Positions 25,946 to 35,679 are shown, numbered from the stretch's first letter. The stretch: DNA of 64,000 nt from Christiangramia lutea (GCF_022489035.1 NZ_JAKVTV010000002.1:62001-126000), one strand, 5' to 3'. The notes: generated by a model from the letters alone, not told the origin. A program made the numbers and translations.

Positions 25946-26818
25946 TCATGGAATCGCGATCCTCAATTTTTCAGGAGGTAACTTGATTTCAATCTCTGTT
26001 TTCTTTCCTATATACTCACCGTCAATCTGAAAAGCGACTGGTTTCTTACAGGTTATCCTGGCTTCTTTGGCAGAAATGATCTCCACAAAGTCTTTGTCAA
26101 AATCGGTTTCATTTTTTAGGGTTTTCAGGATTTCGCCCAAATTTAGTTTCTTGAAGATAAGGATTTCGAATACTCCGTCATCAGGAATTCCCTTCGGGTT
26201 GACGTTTGCGCCGGTTCCATACTTCTTCATATTAGCGAAACCAAGCAAAACTGCCTGTTCATCTCTAGAATGTTCTTCGGTCTCAATATGAAAATTGAAA
26301 GGAAACTCGCTTTGAATCAATGTGGGGATAGAATGAATCAAATACCCAAATTTTCCTCTAATTGATGAATGCTCATAATTCTTTATTAATTCTGCATTTA
26401 TCCCAAGATCGCTCATGTGAAGGCAAATAGTATTATTAAGGCATAATAGATCGAGATCGATAAAATTATTTCCCAGAGCAATATCCACCTGTTTCTTTAA
26501 AGACGGGGGGAGCTCCAGGTTAACTGCCAGGCCGTTTGCCGATCCGGCTGGAATGATGCCCATTTCCAGATCGAATCCTTTAATAGCATTGGCGACCAGG
26601 TTAATGGTTCCGTCTCCACCTGCTATCAAAACACGATCTATATTCTCTTCCTTTATCTTTTTTTGAATTTCTTCTGAATCGTTCTCTCCAGAGGTTGAAT
26701 ACAAATGAAAATTTACCTTTTCCAGCTCCAATTGGTCACGAACTTCAGAAATGATCTTTTTTTTGTCTGTGTGCCCGGCTACGGGATTTACAATCAATAA
26801 AACTTCCTTAAAATTCAT
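25946..26818 (-). CDS. Diacylglycerol kinase-family lipid kinase (YegS/DagK-like)
   Basis: A 290-aa cytoplasmic kinase of the DAGK catalytic family. The N-terminal IVNPVAGHTDKKK and the nucleotide-binding GGDGTIN (67-73) followed by IIPAGSANGLA (88-98) are the family signatures. The length is typical of YegS/BmrU-like kinases. It phosphorylates diacylglycerol or a related lipid to a phosphatidate. It is transcribed away from the App1-like phosphatase gene, with a short AT-rich spacer between. The two proteins could act in opposite directions on phosphatidate. Confidence 0.9.
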   Translation of the reverse strand: MNFKEVLLIVNPVAGHTDKKKIISEVRDQLELEKVNFHLYSTSGENDSEEIQKKIKEENIDRVLIAGGDGTINLVANAIKGFDLEMGIIPAGSANGLAVNLELPPSLKKQVDIALGNNFIDLDLLCLNNTICLHMSDLGINAELIKNYEHSSIRGKFGYLIHSIPTLIQSEFPFNFHIETEEHSRDEQAVLLGFANMKKYGTGANVNPKGIPDDGVFEILIFKKLNLGEILKTLKNETDFDKDFVEIISAKEARITCKKPVAFQIDGEYIGKKTEIEIKLPPEKLRIAIP

Positions 26819-26889
26819 CCGGTAATCTTTTTGAAACCCCTAAAATTAATTAATTTGGAATGAAGGAATTTTAAAAAAAGCCCAATATT

Positions 26890-27855
26890 TTGAAACTTGA
26901 TCTTAAGTTGTACCGCGGTTATGTGAATGATGAAGAGCTGATAGTTTTTGGACATTTATTTCAATCCTGGGCTCCAGACAAGTATAGTGTTGATAAGAAA
27001 GGAATTAAACATGCCTATGCTCTTTTGCATAAATTCCGAATCAAACCCCTGAAGAATTTTGAAGTCCGTTTAAAATTCAGGGATCTTGAGGTAACTACCA
27101 AGACCATGGAAGACGGTTATTTCCGATTTACAATACCTTACGATCTTGAACTAGAACCTGGCTGGCATGAGTATGAGGTCACCTGCAAGATGTATGAATT
27201 TGGAATGATCGAAAAAGGAGAACTATTAAAGCCTTATCCGAGTAAACTTGGAATAATATCAGATATTGATGATACTTTTCTAATCTCCCACAGCAATAGT
27301 TTTTTTAAAAAGCTTTTCGTCATGCTGTCCAAGAATATCAATAAAAGGAAGATATTCGATGATGTAGTAAAGCATTATACGAGGCTTAGTCAGGCCGGGC
27401 AAAATCAGCATTCCGCTTCAAATTCATTTTTCTATGTTTCCAGTAGTGAATGGAACCTTTACGATTTCATTTCAGAATTTGCAGATTTGCATGATCTTCC
27501 CAAAGCAGTAATAAAACTAAAGAAGATCAAAACAGGATTACGTGATTTTGTAAGTTCCGGAAGGGGTAACCATGATCATAAATTCATTAAGATCAAGGAT
27601 ATTATCTCTTTTTATCCACACCTTAACTATGTTCTTTTAGGAGATGACTCGCAGCATGATCCTTATTTATACGAAAGGATATGCAAGACTTTCCCCTTGA
27701 ATATCAAAGCTGTTTATATAAGGCAAACCAAGAGCAAGCAAAATGGAAAGGTACAACGGGTATTGGCCAACCTGGAATCAATGAATGTAAGTACATGTTA
27801 TTTCAGAGATAGCGAAAAGGCCATTCATCATTCAGAAAGAGAACATATAATTTAA
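26890..27855 (+). CDS. App1-family phosphatidate phosphatase-like protein (DUF2183)
   Basis: A 321-aa protein with TTG start and no signal peptide. The N-terminal 110 residues form a beta-rich region. A HAD-like phosphatase domain follows, with DIDDT at residues 125-129 (LGIISDIDDTFL), VSSSEWNLYDFI as motif II-like segment and LLGDDSQHDPYLY as the acidic motif. This is the App1 phosphatase catalytic (DUF2183) family, whose yeast member dephosphorylates phosphatidate to diacylglycerol. It lies divergent to a diacylglycerol kinase gene, which supports a lipid substrate. No RBS helps to decide the start; TTG is used because no ATG precedes the conserved region. Confidence 0.85.
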   Translation: MKLDLKLYRGYVNDEELIVFGHLFQSWAPDKYSVDKKGIKHAYALLHKFRIKPLKNFEVRLKFRDLEVTTKTMEDGYFRFTIPYDLELEPGWHEYEVTCKMYEFGMIEKGELLKPYPSKLGIISDIDDTFLISHSNSFFKKLFVMLSKNINKRKIFDDVVKHYTRLSQAGQNQHSASNSFFYVSSSEWNLYDFISEFADLHDLPKAVIKLKKIKTGLRDFVSSGRGNHDHKFIKIKDIISFYPHLNYVLLGDDSQHDPYLYERICKTFPLNIKAVYIRQTKSKQNGKVQRVLANLESMNVSTCYFRDSEKAIHHSEREHII

Positions 27856-27919
27856 AAAGTCCCCAAATTTTTAATTTGAGGTCCTATATAATTAAGACTT
27901 TCGGTATTCAAATTTCTAT

Positions 27920-28771
27920 TTAATCCAGCAGATTTAATAACCTTTTCCATGCTTTATCATGGGCATTTTTATTTGCATCTATCGCATCCGTTTCGTGGCC
28001 ACTTCTCATAAATGCATGACCGGCTTCCTCATAGATCTCGTATTCATAAGTTTTATCATTCTCCTTCATAATCTTTTCGGTTTCTTCGATAGTAGAATTT
28101 ACTCTGTTATCATTTCCACCGTAATATCCATAGACCGGAGATTCGATTTTTGCCAATTCTGAAGCATCTTTTGGAGCTGTACCATAGAAAACATGTGCTG
28201 AAGTGATCTCGGGATTATTGGTAGCATATCTAAAGGTCTGTGAACCTCCCCAGCAAAAACCTACCACAGCAACTTCTCCAGTTGAAGCGGGATCCTTTTT
28301 GATATATTCATAAGCGGCATCAAGATCTTTAGTAACCTGATCTTTATCCAGGTCGTAAATGGCGTCCCTGGCGGCATCAGGATTTTCGAAATCTGTGGTT
28401 CTTTCTTTTCCTTCCACGGTATTTGAAATTAGGTCTGGTGCAATTACGAGGTATCCTTTGGAGGCAAGTTTATCGGTGAAAACACGAGCCCAGTCGTTAA
28501 GACCTCGATTTTCATGAATTACTATTACTGCCTTAGTTTTTTTATCTGATTCGGGATATGCAACAAAAGCCTTAAAGCTTCTTTCTCCATGGGATAGATC
28601 AATCCATTCATGATGTCTCGGCGATTCTGAAAGTTCTCCGGTTTCACTTTTCATGGTAGTTTGCTTCTTTTCCCGGCTTTCGGAATTTTCATCTTTTTTC
28701 CCCTCATTCTTGCAAGAACATAGAAGTGAAATAAAAAGGATCAGGACCAGATTTAATTTCAGGTTTTTCAT
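27920..28771 (-). CDS. Dienelactone hydrolase-family lipoprotein
   Basis: A 283-aa alpha/beta hydrolase with a lipoprotein signal (ISLLCSC, Cys20) and a charged linker to about residue 50. The dienelactone hydrolase triad is visible: Cys173 in GFCWGGSQ, Asp221 in YYGGNDNR and His252 in EEAGHAF. HENRGLND near 86-93 is also typical. Classical dienelactone hydrolases open lactones in aromatic degradation. Exported flavobacterial members have no known substrate. It is 15 bp after the M28 peptidase gene and probably cotranscribed with it. Confidence 0.88.
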   Translation of the reverse strand: MKNLKLNLVLILFISLLCSCKNEGKKDENSESREKKQTTMKSETGELSESPRHHEWIDLSHGERSFKAFVAYPESDKKTKAVIVIHENRGLNDWARVFTDKLASKGYLVIAPDLISNTVEGKERTTDFENPDAARDAIYDLDKDQVTKDLDAAYEYIKKDPASTGEVAVVGFCWGGSQTFRYATNNPEITSAHVFYGTAPKDASELAKIESPVYGYYGGNDNRVNSTIEETEKIMKENDKTYEYEIYEEAGHAFMRSGHETDAIDANKNAHDKAWKRLLNLLD

Positions 28772-28786
28772 AATTTATAAATTTTG

Positions 28787-30139
28787 TTATCTAAAGGTTC
28801 CGGAAGGAAAAGAAACCAGGCTTTCATGCCGGTTTTTACCTACCGCAACTACTCCGAACAGGTAGTTGTCTATAACAATTCCTTCTAAGGTGAATTCGGT
28901 CACATCTCCCACAAACCTGGAATGCTGCCATTGCGGAGCCGTTGTATCACGCCAGTATATCTTGTAACCGGCAATATCACCATTTACGGGTTCCCACCTT
29001 AACTTAGTGCTAGGTTCAACGATCCCTCCAATTTCAACATTTTTAGGAGAGGGTGGTGCCCAGGCCAGGCTGGCCAGGTTTATCGCATTTACAGCTGTTA
29101 ACTTTTTTGCATAGTCGAAATTCACTCCTTCTACAACATCTCCATATTCAATTCCATCCTCGGTACGAATATCCTGGTGCTGACGGTTATAATTCTCGTG
29201 AGCTTCCATAATTCTCACACCCGCAAATCCCAGGTCATTAAAAGGCCTGTGATGGCCACCACGACCAAACCTATCCAAACGATAGATCATCATCGGGTTC
29301 ATTTCCGGCATATAAGTTTCTGTATTTTTATGAATGTACCTGGCCAGTTGCCTGGAGATACCATCAACCTCTCCGCCATAGTATCTGCGCATACTTCTTT
29401 CTCTTTCTGTTTCGGTAGGAGGTACCGGTTCAGAAAAAATCCTGAAACTTCTGTTGTCTATTACTCCGTCTACTCCTTCAATGTTACCAATCATATCATT
29501 ATTAAGAACCCCGATGATCTCCCAGTTATTCTTTTTGGCATATTCCGCAAGTCCCTGTCCTCCAAACAGACCCTGTTCTTCACCTGAAAGTCCAACGTAG
29601 ATGATGCTGCTTTCAAATTCATATTGTGACAGGACCCGGGCCGCTTCCATAGTTCCGGCCATCCCGCTGGCATTATCATTTGCTCCCGGAGCATCTGTTG
29701 TAAAATCCATGGTATTGCTTGCGCGGGAATCTATATCACCACTCATGATGACGTAACGATTAGGGTATTTAGTACCTTTTTGAATGGCAACAACGTTTAC
29801 CACCCAGGCTTCTTTCGGAATTCTTTCCCCATCTTCTGGAGTTACAAAGTCTTTCTGATAAAATACTTCCAGGCAGTTTCCGCAATCTGAAGAGATCTTT
29901 TCGAAATCTGATTTTATCCATCTCCTTGCGGCACCTATTCCGCGGGTGTCTGAGACAGTATCACTAAAAGTATTCCTGGTGCCGAAACCAGCTAGTTTTC
30001 GAATATCCTGCTCAATGCTATCTGCAGATATCTTATCGATAATATCATATAATTTTTTACTAGTGTCCTGTGCCTTTATATTAAATCCAGCACAAACGAT
30101 TAATATTAAAGAAAATAGTTTTTTGGGGGATAGATCCAT
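28787..30139 (-). CDS. Secreted M28-family metallopeptidase with C-terminal Fn3-like domain
   Basis: A 450-aa protein with signal peptide ending FNIKAQ. The peptidase domain covers about 30-355. It contains the dinuclear zinc motifs GANDNASGM (Asp155) and GLSGEEQGLFG (Glu187-Glu188), then NNDMIGN and RGGHHRPFND. The segment where most M28 enzymes have a His ligand (GxHxDS) reads SGDIDSR here. Residues about 360-450 form a fibronectin III-like domain (PSTKLRWEPVNGDIAGYKIYWR). The enzyme is expected to be an exported aminopeptidase. It heads a two-gene unit with the dienelactone hydrolase gene. Confidence 0.88.
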   Translation of the reverse strand: MDLSPKKLFSLILIVCAGFNIKAQDTSKKLYDIIDKISADSIEQDIRKLAGFGTRNTFSDTVSDTRGIGAARRWIKSDFEKISSDCGNCLEVFYQKDFVTPEDGERIPKEAWVVNVVAIQKGTKYPNRYVIMSGDIDSRASNTMDFTTDAPGANDNASGMAGTMEAARVLSQYEFESSIIYVGLSGEEQGLFGGQGLAEYAKKNNWEIIGVLNNDMIGNIEGVDGVIDNRSFRIFSEPVPPTETERERSMRRYYGGEVDGISRQLARYIHKNTETYMPEMNPMMIYRLDRFGRGGHHRPFNDLGFAGVRIMEAHENYNRQHQDIRTEDGIEYGDVVEGVNFDYAKKLTAVNAINLASLAWAPPSPKNVEIGGIVEPSTKLRWEPVNGDIAGYKIYWRDTTAPQWQHSRFVGDVTEFTLEGIVIDNYLFGVVAVGKNRHESLVSFPSGTFR

Positions 30140-30199
30140 GTTGTATCATTTATTTAGCTCTCTAAAATACAGAAGTTTCGAGGATATAAAAAAAACAAA

Positions 30200-30222
30200 G
30201 CCCCGGAGAAAAACTCCGGGGC
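30200..30222 (-). terminator. Terminator of the YtxH gene
   Basis: A 9-bp GC-rich perfect stem (GCCCCGGAG / CTCCGGGGC) with AAAAA loop is followed on the minus strand by TTTG and a run of Ts. It lies 28 bp after the YtxH stop codon. Confidence 0.88.
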
Positions 30223-30249
30223 TCGACTATTACTCAATTTTACTATAAA

Positions 30250-30534
30250 TTAACTGGCCATATCGTGCATTTCTGCTTTAGCCTTATTAATTTTTTCTTC
30301 AGACTTAGAGCTTGATACTGTAGCTTTAGTTCTGGCTTTTAGAGCATCTACTTTATGACCTATAGAATCGGATAGATCATGAATACTTTTATTAGCTCCT
30401 TTAATGTAATCATCACCTTTTTTCGTGATGGCTCTTCTTGTATCTTCACCTTTTTTAGGCGCATATAAAAGACCTACTACCGCACCAGCTACAGCTCCTG
30501 ATACTAGTCCTAATAACAATTTTCCTGATTTCAT
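30250..30534 (-). CDS. YtxH domain-containing small membrane protein
   Basis: A 94-aa protein from the ATG at 30534, chosen because MKSGKLLLGLVSGAVAG is the usual YtxH start; an ATG at 30570 would add 12 polar residues. One glycine-rich transmembrane helix is followed by LLYAPKKGEDTR, the YtxH hallmark, and then a long charged helical tail. The family is a general stress-related membrane protein group of unknown activity. It lies upstream of a strong terminator and next to the trehalose synthesis gene, so an osmotic-stress link is plausible but not shown. Confidence 0.87.
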   Translation of the reverse strand: MKSGKLLLGLVSGAVAGAVVGLLYAPKKGEDTRRAITKKGDDYIKGANKSIHDLSDSIGHKVDALKARTKATVSSSKSEEKINKAKAEMHDMAS

Positions 30535-30672
30535 AGAATTTGGTTTTAAATTGGTTCGATTTAAATTCATAGGATAAAAGTAAACAGAAAACCTACTGAA
30601 GCCATATTCTTTGAGTTAATGTATATTTAAACTTTTTTTCAAATTGCTAAAGAAATTAACAGAGAAAAATTT

Positions 30673-32886
30673 TTATGAATTTTCTCTGAATTTTTCAAGC
30701 AGGGTTCTCACCTTTGGAGTGCCTTCAACATAGAATCTTGCGCTGGTCTTTTTTATACCAACTTTCACGGTATATGAAGATTCAGGTAGTTCACGGAACA
30801 TATATTCATCTGTCCAGTCATCTCCAATTGCAAAGATGAAATCGTAATTCTTACCAATAAGTTTCTTGGTAGAGGCCTTTCCTTTGTTTACGTCACTACT
30901 TTTAATTTCCAATACCTTATTACCTTCAAGTACACTCAAGCCTCGATTAGATATCAACTCTTTTAAAACAGTGCTTAATTCGTTTGCACGTATTTCTCCC
31001 AGTTCGGGGTCTGCCTTTCTATAATGCCAGGCCAGGGAATAATTTTTTTCTTCAATAAAGGTACCGGGAGTTCGGTCTACAAAGTTTTCGATCACAGGTC
31101 TCACTGCATCCATCCATTCACTTTTCACATTTTCTGCGAGTTCCCATTCTCCGTCTATTTGTCTCATCCAAACCCCATGTTCTGAAATAAGTTCTACAGG
31201 TACATCTTTCCACCAGCTTCCAAGGGTATTTTTATCCCTTCCGCTAATAAGGATTACATCTGTTTTATCATCTGCATTGAGTGACCTTATCAATTCTTTG
31301 AGATCTTCATCTGGACGGGCATTTTCTGGTTTCTCAACAAAATTCACCAGGGTGCCGTCGTAATCAATGAAAAAGATTCTTCTTTCGGCATTTCTGTACT
31401 GGGTCATGATCTCTTCTGAGATCTCGGGTGTAATTCTTATAGATTTAAATGAATCTCTATTCTCCCTTGTACCTTTGAGTGCCTTCATAAAATCCTGAGC
31501 CCATTTTTCAACGCTATATCTACGCAATCTCTTCTGAAGCATTTTATTTCTTTCTATCTGCTCTTCTTCAGGCATTTCAAAAGCCGTTTTTAAAGCTTCA
31601 GAGACCTGTTCAAAATTATTTGGGTTGATGATAAGAGCTTCATTCATCTCGTGAGCAGCACCGGCCATTTCGCTTAAAATAAGCACCCCGGTGTGATTTG
31701 TCCTGGTAGCGATATATTCTTTGGCTACAAGGTTCATACCGTCACGAATAGGTGTTAATAACGCAATATCGCAGGTAGTGTATAGATCTATTAAATTATT
31801 GAAAGGCATGGAACGGTAAAAATACCATATTGGGGTCCAGCTTACCGTTGAGAATTTTCCGTTTATCCTACCCACCAGTTCATCGATCTCGCGTTTAAGC
31901 CTTCGGTATTGCGGAACATTGGATCTGGAAGGAACTGCCAGCATTACGAGTCGAACTTTTTCTATATATTCCGGGTTCTTATCGAGGAAATATTCATAGG
32001 CGCGAATACGGTGTGCTATACCTTTTGTATAATCCAACCTGTCTATGCTCAGGATCATTTTTGCATCTGGAGTTGCTTCAAGATGGTGATCCAGTCTTCT
32101 TTGTAATTCCGACTGATCTGCGGTAGTACTTTCAAAATGATTCAAAGCGGCCTGTTCAAATTTCTTATAATCTATCCCCATTGGGAATGAATCTACCTTA
32201 ACGATCCTGTCTGGCAGGGTAATTTCATTGAAGTCTACCTGATGCCTTAAAATACGGCTTACAGAACTTAAAAAATGACGCTCATAATCATAGGTATGGA
32301 AGCCGATAAGGTCTGCACCGAGTACACCCTTAAGAACCTCATCTCTCCATGGAAGCGTTCTGAAAACTTCATAAGAAGGGAAGGGGATATGATTAAAGAA
32401 ACCAATAACAGCCTCTGGTTCTTTTTCCCTGATCATATTTGGCACCAACAGTAATTGATAGTCATGTACCCAGATCACATCACCGTCTTTATAATGTTTC
32501 AGGATCTCATTTGCATATTTTTGATTTACCTGCTGATAAATTCTCCAATATTGGTCATCAGATTCGGTATATTCCATAAAATAGTGGAATAATGGCCAGA
32601 TTGTTCTGTTACTAAATCCATAATAAAAACCGTCAATTTCATCTGAAGACAAATGCACTGCCACACAGTTCTCTGCCTGGGCTTTTTCCTGAACATTCTC
32701 TTTAAGATTTTCAGGAATTTCCTCCTCGGTAAGTCCGGGCCAGCCTATCCAAACACTATCTCCGTCCTTATGAAATGATTTTAAGCCGGTTGCGAGACCT
32801 CCTACACTGGGAGTTACCTCCAGCTCACCATTTTCAATTGAAATTTGCAGTGGTAACCTGTTGGAAATAATGATTGTTTTACTCAT
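30673..32886 (-). CDS. otsAB: Bifunctional trehalose-6-phosphate synthase / trehalose-6-phosphatase (OtsA-OtsB fusion)
   Basis: A 737-aa fusion. Residues 1 to about 470 are a GT20 synthase: GGLATGLKSF near 29-38, VIWVHDYQLLLVPNM near 138-152, LPWRDEVLKGVLGADLIGFH, SIDRLDYTKG near 280-290 and DGMNLVAKEY. Residues about 495-737 are a HAD-type phosphatase with FIDYDGTLVNF (DYDGT near 507-511), LISGRDKN and AIGDDWTDEYMF. The enzyme makes trehalose from UDP-glucose and glucose-6-phosphate in the cytoplasm as a compatible solute. The GH15 gene is divergent, about 95 bp away. Fusions of this kind are common in Bacteroidetes. Confidence 0.95.
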   Translation of the reverse strand: MSKTIIISNRLPLQISIENGELEVTPSVGGLATGLKSFHKDGDSVWIGWPGLTEEEIPENLKENVQEKAQAENCVAVHLSSDEIDGFYYGFSNRTIWPLFHYFMEYTESDDQYWRIYQQVNQKYANEILKHYKDGDVIWVHDYQLLLVPNMIREKEPEAVIGFFNHIPFPSYEVFRTLPWRDEVLKGVLGADLIGFHTYDYERHFLSSVSRILRHQVDFNEITLPDRIVKVDSFPMGIDYKKFEQAALNHFESTTADQSELQRRLDHHLEATPDAKMILSIDRLDYTKGIAHRIRAYEYFLDKNPEYIEKVRLVMLAVPSRSNVPQYRRLKREIDELVGRINGKFSTVSWTPIWYFYRSMPFNNLIDLYTTCDIALLTPIRDGMNLVAKEYIATRTNHTGVLILSEMAGAAHEMNEALIINPNNFEQVSEALKTAFEMPEEEQIERNKMLQKRLRRYSVEKWAQDFMKALKGTRENRDSFKSIRITPEISEEIMTQYRNAERRIFFIDYDGTLVNFVEKPENARPDEDLKELIRSLNADDKTDVILISGRDKNTLGSWWKDVPVELISEHGVWMRQIDGEWELAENVKSEWMDAVRPVIENFVDRTPGTFIEEKNYSLAWHYRKADPELGEIRANELSTVLKELISNRGLSVLEGNKVLEIKSSDVNKGKASTKKLIGKNYDFIFAIGDDWTDEYMFRELPESSYTVKVGIKKTSARFYVEGTPKVRTLLEKFRENS

Positions 32887-32981
32887 AATAAAATGTAAAT
32901 GCTGTTGTGACGAATTCGATTTTTATTAAATTTCCGAAAATCATTTCAGACAGCAATTGATTTATAAGATTTTTATGATAT

Positions 32982-34778
32982 ATGGATAACCTTGATTACG
33001 GTATAATAAGCAATTGTAAAAGTGCAGCATTAATTTCTAAAACCGGTTCCCTAGACTGGTGTTGTATGCCCAATTTTGATTCTTCGGCAATGTTTGCCAA
33101 AATACTGGATGAGAAAAAAGGAGGGAGCTTCGAAATAATTATTGGAGATGATTATAAGGTAGAACAGGAATACCTCTGGGAAACAAATATTTTAAGCACT
33201 ATTTTCGATAACGGTACAGATTCCTTTCAACTTATTGATTTCATGCCAAGGTATCCAAGAGAGGATGGTTCTTACTATGCTCCGCCGGATATAATTCGGT
33301 TTTTTAGACTTACCGGAGGAAAACCAAAATTTACTATCAAATATGATCCAAAGCTAGACTTTGCAAAAGAAGAAACCTATAGCGAGCTTAAAGGGGAATA
33401 TATAAAGAGTTTTACCAAGCAGGGTAAATATGATTCATCCTATTTCTATTCGAGTTTCAACCTGCAGGATATTATAGATCGTAAGGAAATTACTTTAACC
33501 GGAAATGAATATTGCCTGGTAGGTTATCATGAAAAACTGGTAGAACAGACCTTGGACAGATCTTATCTAAAATTCCAGCGAACCAAGGTTTACTGGATGA
33601 ACTGGAGCGATAAGACCACCAGATATACTCACTACGGAAATGAAATAATGCGAAGTGCCCTGGTTTTAAAGGCATTGAGCTATAAAAAATCTGGAGCTGT
33701 ACTGGCTGCTGCAACCACTTCCTTACCGGAAACTATTGGAGAAGAGCGAAACTGGGATTACAGGTTTTGTTGGATTCGGGATGCTTCCATGGTAATAAAA
33801 GTAATGGCTGGTCTTGGACATATCAAATCTGCCAAAGATTTTCTTCAGTTCATTCTTGATATTATTCCTCATAAAGATGAAAAGATACAGATCATGTATG
33901 GGATCAATGGAGAGAAGGAACTCACTGAGCACATACTGAATCACCTTGATGGTTATCAAGGCTCTAAACCGGTGCGTACCGGAAACGCGGCTTATATTCA
34001 GAAGCAAAATGATATATACGGCATTCTGATGGAGGTGATTTATCAGCAATTCCTCATGTTCGAAACATCTCTTGAAAACTCTGAAGCACTATGGACAGTG
34101 GTAAGAGGAATCGTAATGATCGTTAAGGAGAACTGGAAAAAGCCAGATAAAGGTATCTGGGAACTTAGAACAGAAGATCGCCATTTTGTATTCTCCAAGT
34201 TACTTTGCTGGGTTGCCGTAGACAGGGCAATTAAAATAGGAGAGGTTCTTAGAATGGGAATTAATGATACCCAATGGAAAGCTTTAAGGGAAGAAATATA
34301 CCAGGATATTTATAAAAACGGCTGGAACGAAGAAAAACAGGCTTACACCCAGTATTATGGTTCTTCAGACCTGGATGCATCTACCTTATTAATGGAATCC
34401 TACGGTTTTATTGAAGCAGATGATCCTAGATTTGTAAGTACCGTTATTGCTACCGAAAAAGAATTATGTGAAGACGGTTTAATGTACCGATACAGGAATA
34501 ACGATGATTTTGGAAAGCCAACTTCTTCTTTTACTATCTGTACTTTTTGGTTGATAGACAGTCTTTATAAGATTGGCAAAAAGAAAGAAGCTAAGGCTAT
34601 GTTCGATCAACTTTTGTCTTACAGCAATCACCTGGGATTGTTCAGTGAAGATATAGATTTCAAGACCAAAAGACTTACAGGTAATTTTCCGCAAGCGTAT
34701 TCGCACCTGGCACTCATAGAGACTGCGGCTAATTTCAGTAAGGGAATTTATCCGGAAGGACTGAATTTCCAGGATTAA
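32982..34778 (+). CDS. Glycoside hydrolase family 15 protein (glucoamylase/trehalase-like)
   Basis: A 598-aa cytoplasmic protein without signal peptide. The N-terminal beta-sandwich begins LDYGIISNCKSAALISKTGS, with SLDWCCMPNFDS, typical of bacterial GH15. The (alpha/alpha)6 barrel has ERNWDYRFCWIRDAS near 255-270 and two candidate catalytic acids, Glu394 in GIWELR and Glu556 in LFSEDID. Family members hydrolyse alpha-1,4-glucans or trehalose. The position opposite the trehalose synthesis gene makes trehalase activity the best guess. Its stop codon is one base from that of the converging MscS gene, with no terminator between. Confidence 0.9.
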   Translation: MDNLDYGIISNCKSAALISKTGSLDWCCMPNFDSSAMFAKILDEKKGGSFEIIIGDDYKVEQEYLWETNILSTIFDNGTDSFQLIDFMPRYPREDGSYYAPPDIIRFFRLTGGKPKFTIKYDPKLDFAKEETYSELKGEYIKSFTKQGKYDSSYFYSSFNLQDIIDRKEITLTGNEYCLVGYHEKLVEQTLDRSYLKFQRTKVYWMNWSDKTTRYTHYGNEIMRSALVLKALSYKKSGAVLAAATTSLPETIGEERNWDYRFCWIRDASMVIKVMAGLGHIKSAKDFLQFILDIIPHKDEKIQIMYGINGEKELTEHILNHLDGYQGSKPVRTGNAAYIQKQNDIYGILMEVIYQQFLMFETSLENSEALWTVVRGIVMIVKENWKKPDKGIWELRTEDRHFVFSKLLCWVAVDRAIKIGEVLRMGINDTQWKALREEIYQDIYKNGWNEEKQAYTQYYGSSDLDASTLLMESYGFIEADDPRFVSTVIATEKELCEDGLMYRYRNNDDFGKPTSSFTICTFWLIDSLYKIGKKKEAKAMFDQLLSYSNHLGLFSEDIDFKTKRLTGNFPQAYSHLALIETAANFSKGIYPEGLNFQD

Positions 34779-34779
34779 A

Positions 34780-35589
34780 TTACTGATCTTTTTCAATGCT
34801 CACCCGGGACTTAGGTAAGGACTCGGGATAATTCTCCTGGATGAATTTTAATAACTTTTCTCTGAGAAAAACTCTTAGATCCCAGGCAGTAGGTGAATCC
34901 TTAGCACTTACCAGGACTCTTAGTTCAACAGATTTCTCAGTGGTATTAGTGACCTGTAAAACATCAACTTTTCCATCCCAAAGATCTGTGGAGTTAAGCA
35001 GCCTGGTTTGTTCTTTTCTCAAATCATCTATAGATAGGGCGTAGTCTGCATAAATATATACCGTTCCCAGAATATCGGCAGAAGTTCTGGTCCAGTTCTG
35101 GAACGGGTTTTCTATGAAATATGTAGTAGGAACCACAAGCCTTCGTTTATCCCAGATCCTAACAATTACGTATGTTAGATTTATCTCTTCTATCCAGCCC
35201 CATTCACCTTCAACGATCACCACATCATCTAAGCGAATAGGTTGGGTTAACGCGATCTGAATTCCGGCCAGTAACGTGCCAATTGCTTTTTGGGCTGCCA
35301 GACCAATAATGATTCCTGCAATTCCAGCAGATGTTAGCAGACTAATCCCAACAGATATGATGCTGTCAAAGCTCATCAATGCTATTCCAATGGCCAGGAT
35401 AACGATTATAAAGATTATGATATTTTCCAAGATCATATACTGGGTGTATACTTTCCTTGCTTTTAAGTTGTTGGAACTCTCTACATCATACTTTCTGAGC
35501 ATTCTTCTTTTCAAAACCTTAAAGATCAAAATAAGAAACCAGGCGATACTTAAAATTATTCCGATAATACTAATATGACCAACAATCAA
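34780..35589 (-). CDS. MscS-family mechanosensitive channel, main part of an interrupted gene
   Basis: The open frame from a TTG at 35589 encodes 269 aa: transmembrane helices, the pore-lining helix TSAGIAGIIIGLAAQKAIG and the MscS beta-domain (RLDDVVIVEGEWGWIEEI, VVPTTYFIENPFQNW) with the C-terminal alpha/beta part. Reading upstream, the same frame continues past the TTG to a TAA at 35680-35682 and beyond it to an ATG at 35820, so an N-terminal membrane helix is cut off. Without the stop the protein would be about 346 aa. Expression would need re-initiation at a weak codon. Alternatives are a real nonsense mutation or a sequencing error. Confidence 0.8.
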   Translation of the reverse strand: MIVGHISIIGIILSIAWFLILIFKVLKRRMLRKYDVESSNNLKARKVYTQYMILENIIIFIIVILAIGIALMSFDSIISVGISLLTSAGIAGIIIGLAAQKAIGTLLAGIQIALTQPIRLDDVVIVEGEWGWIEEINLTYVIVRIWDKRRLVVPTTYFIENPFQNWTRTSADILGTVYIYADYALSIDDLRKEQTRLLNSTDLWDGKVDVLQVTNTTEKSVELRVLVSAKDSPTAWDLRVFLREKLLKFIQENYPESLPKSRVSIEKDQ

Positions 35590-35679
35590 TTTAGTAGCTT
35601 CGAAAATAAATATATCGGCTAAAATGGCAGTTTGCGCTATGAGGGAAGCAAGAAAAATAAGAAGTGGAACCCGAATTTT

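Noticed and set aside
27869-27891. Possible terminator after the App1-like gene
   Set aside because: The stem around CCCCAAATT/AATTTGAGG has a mismatch and no T-run; too weak to report.
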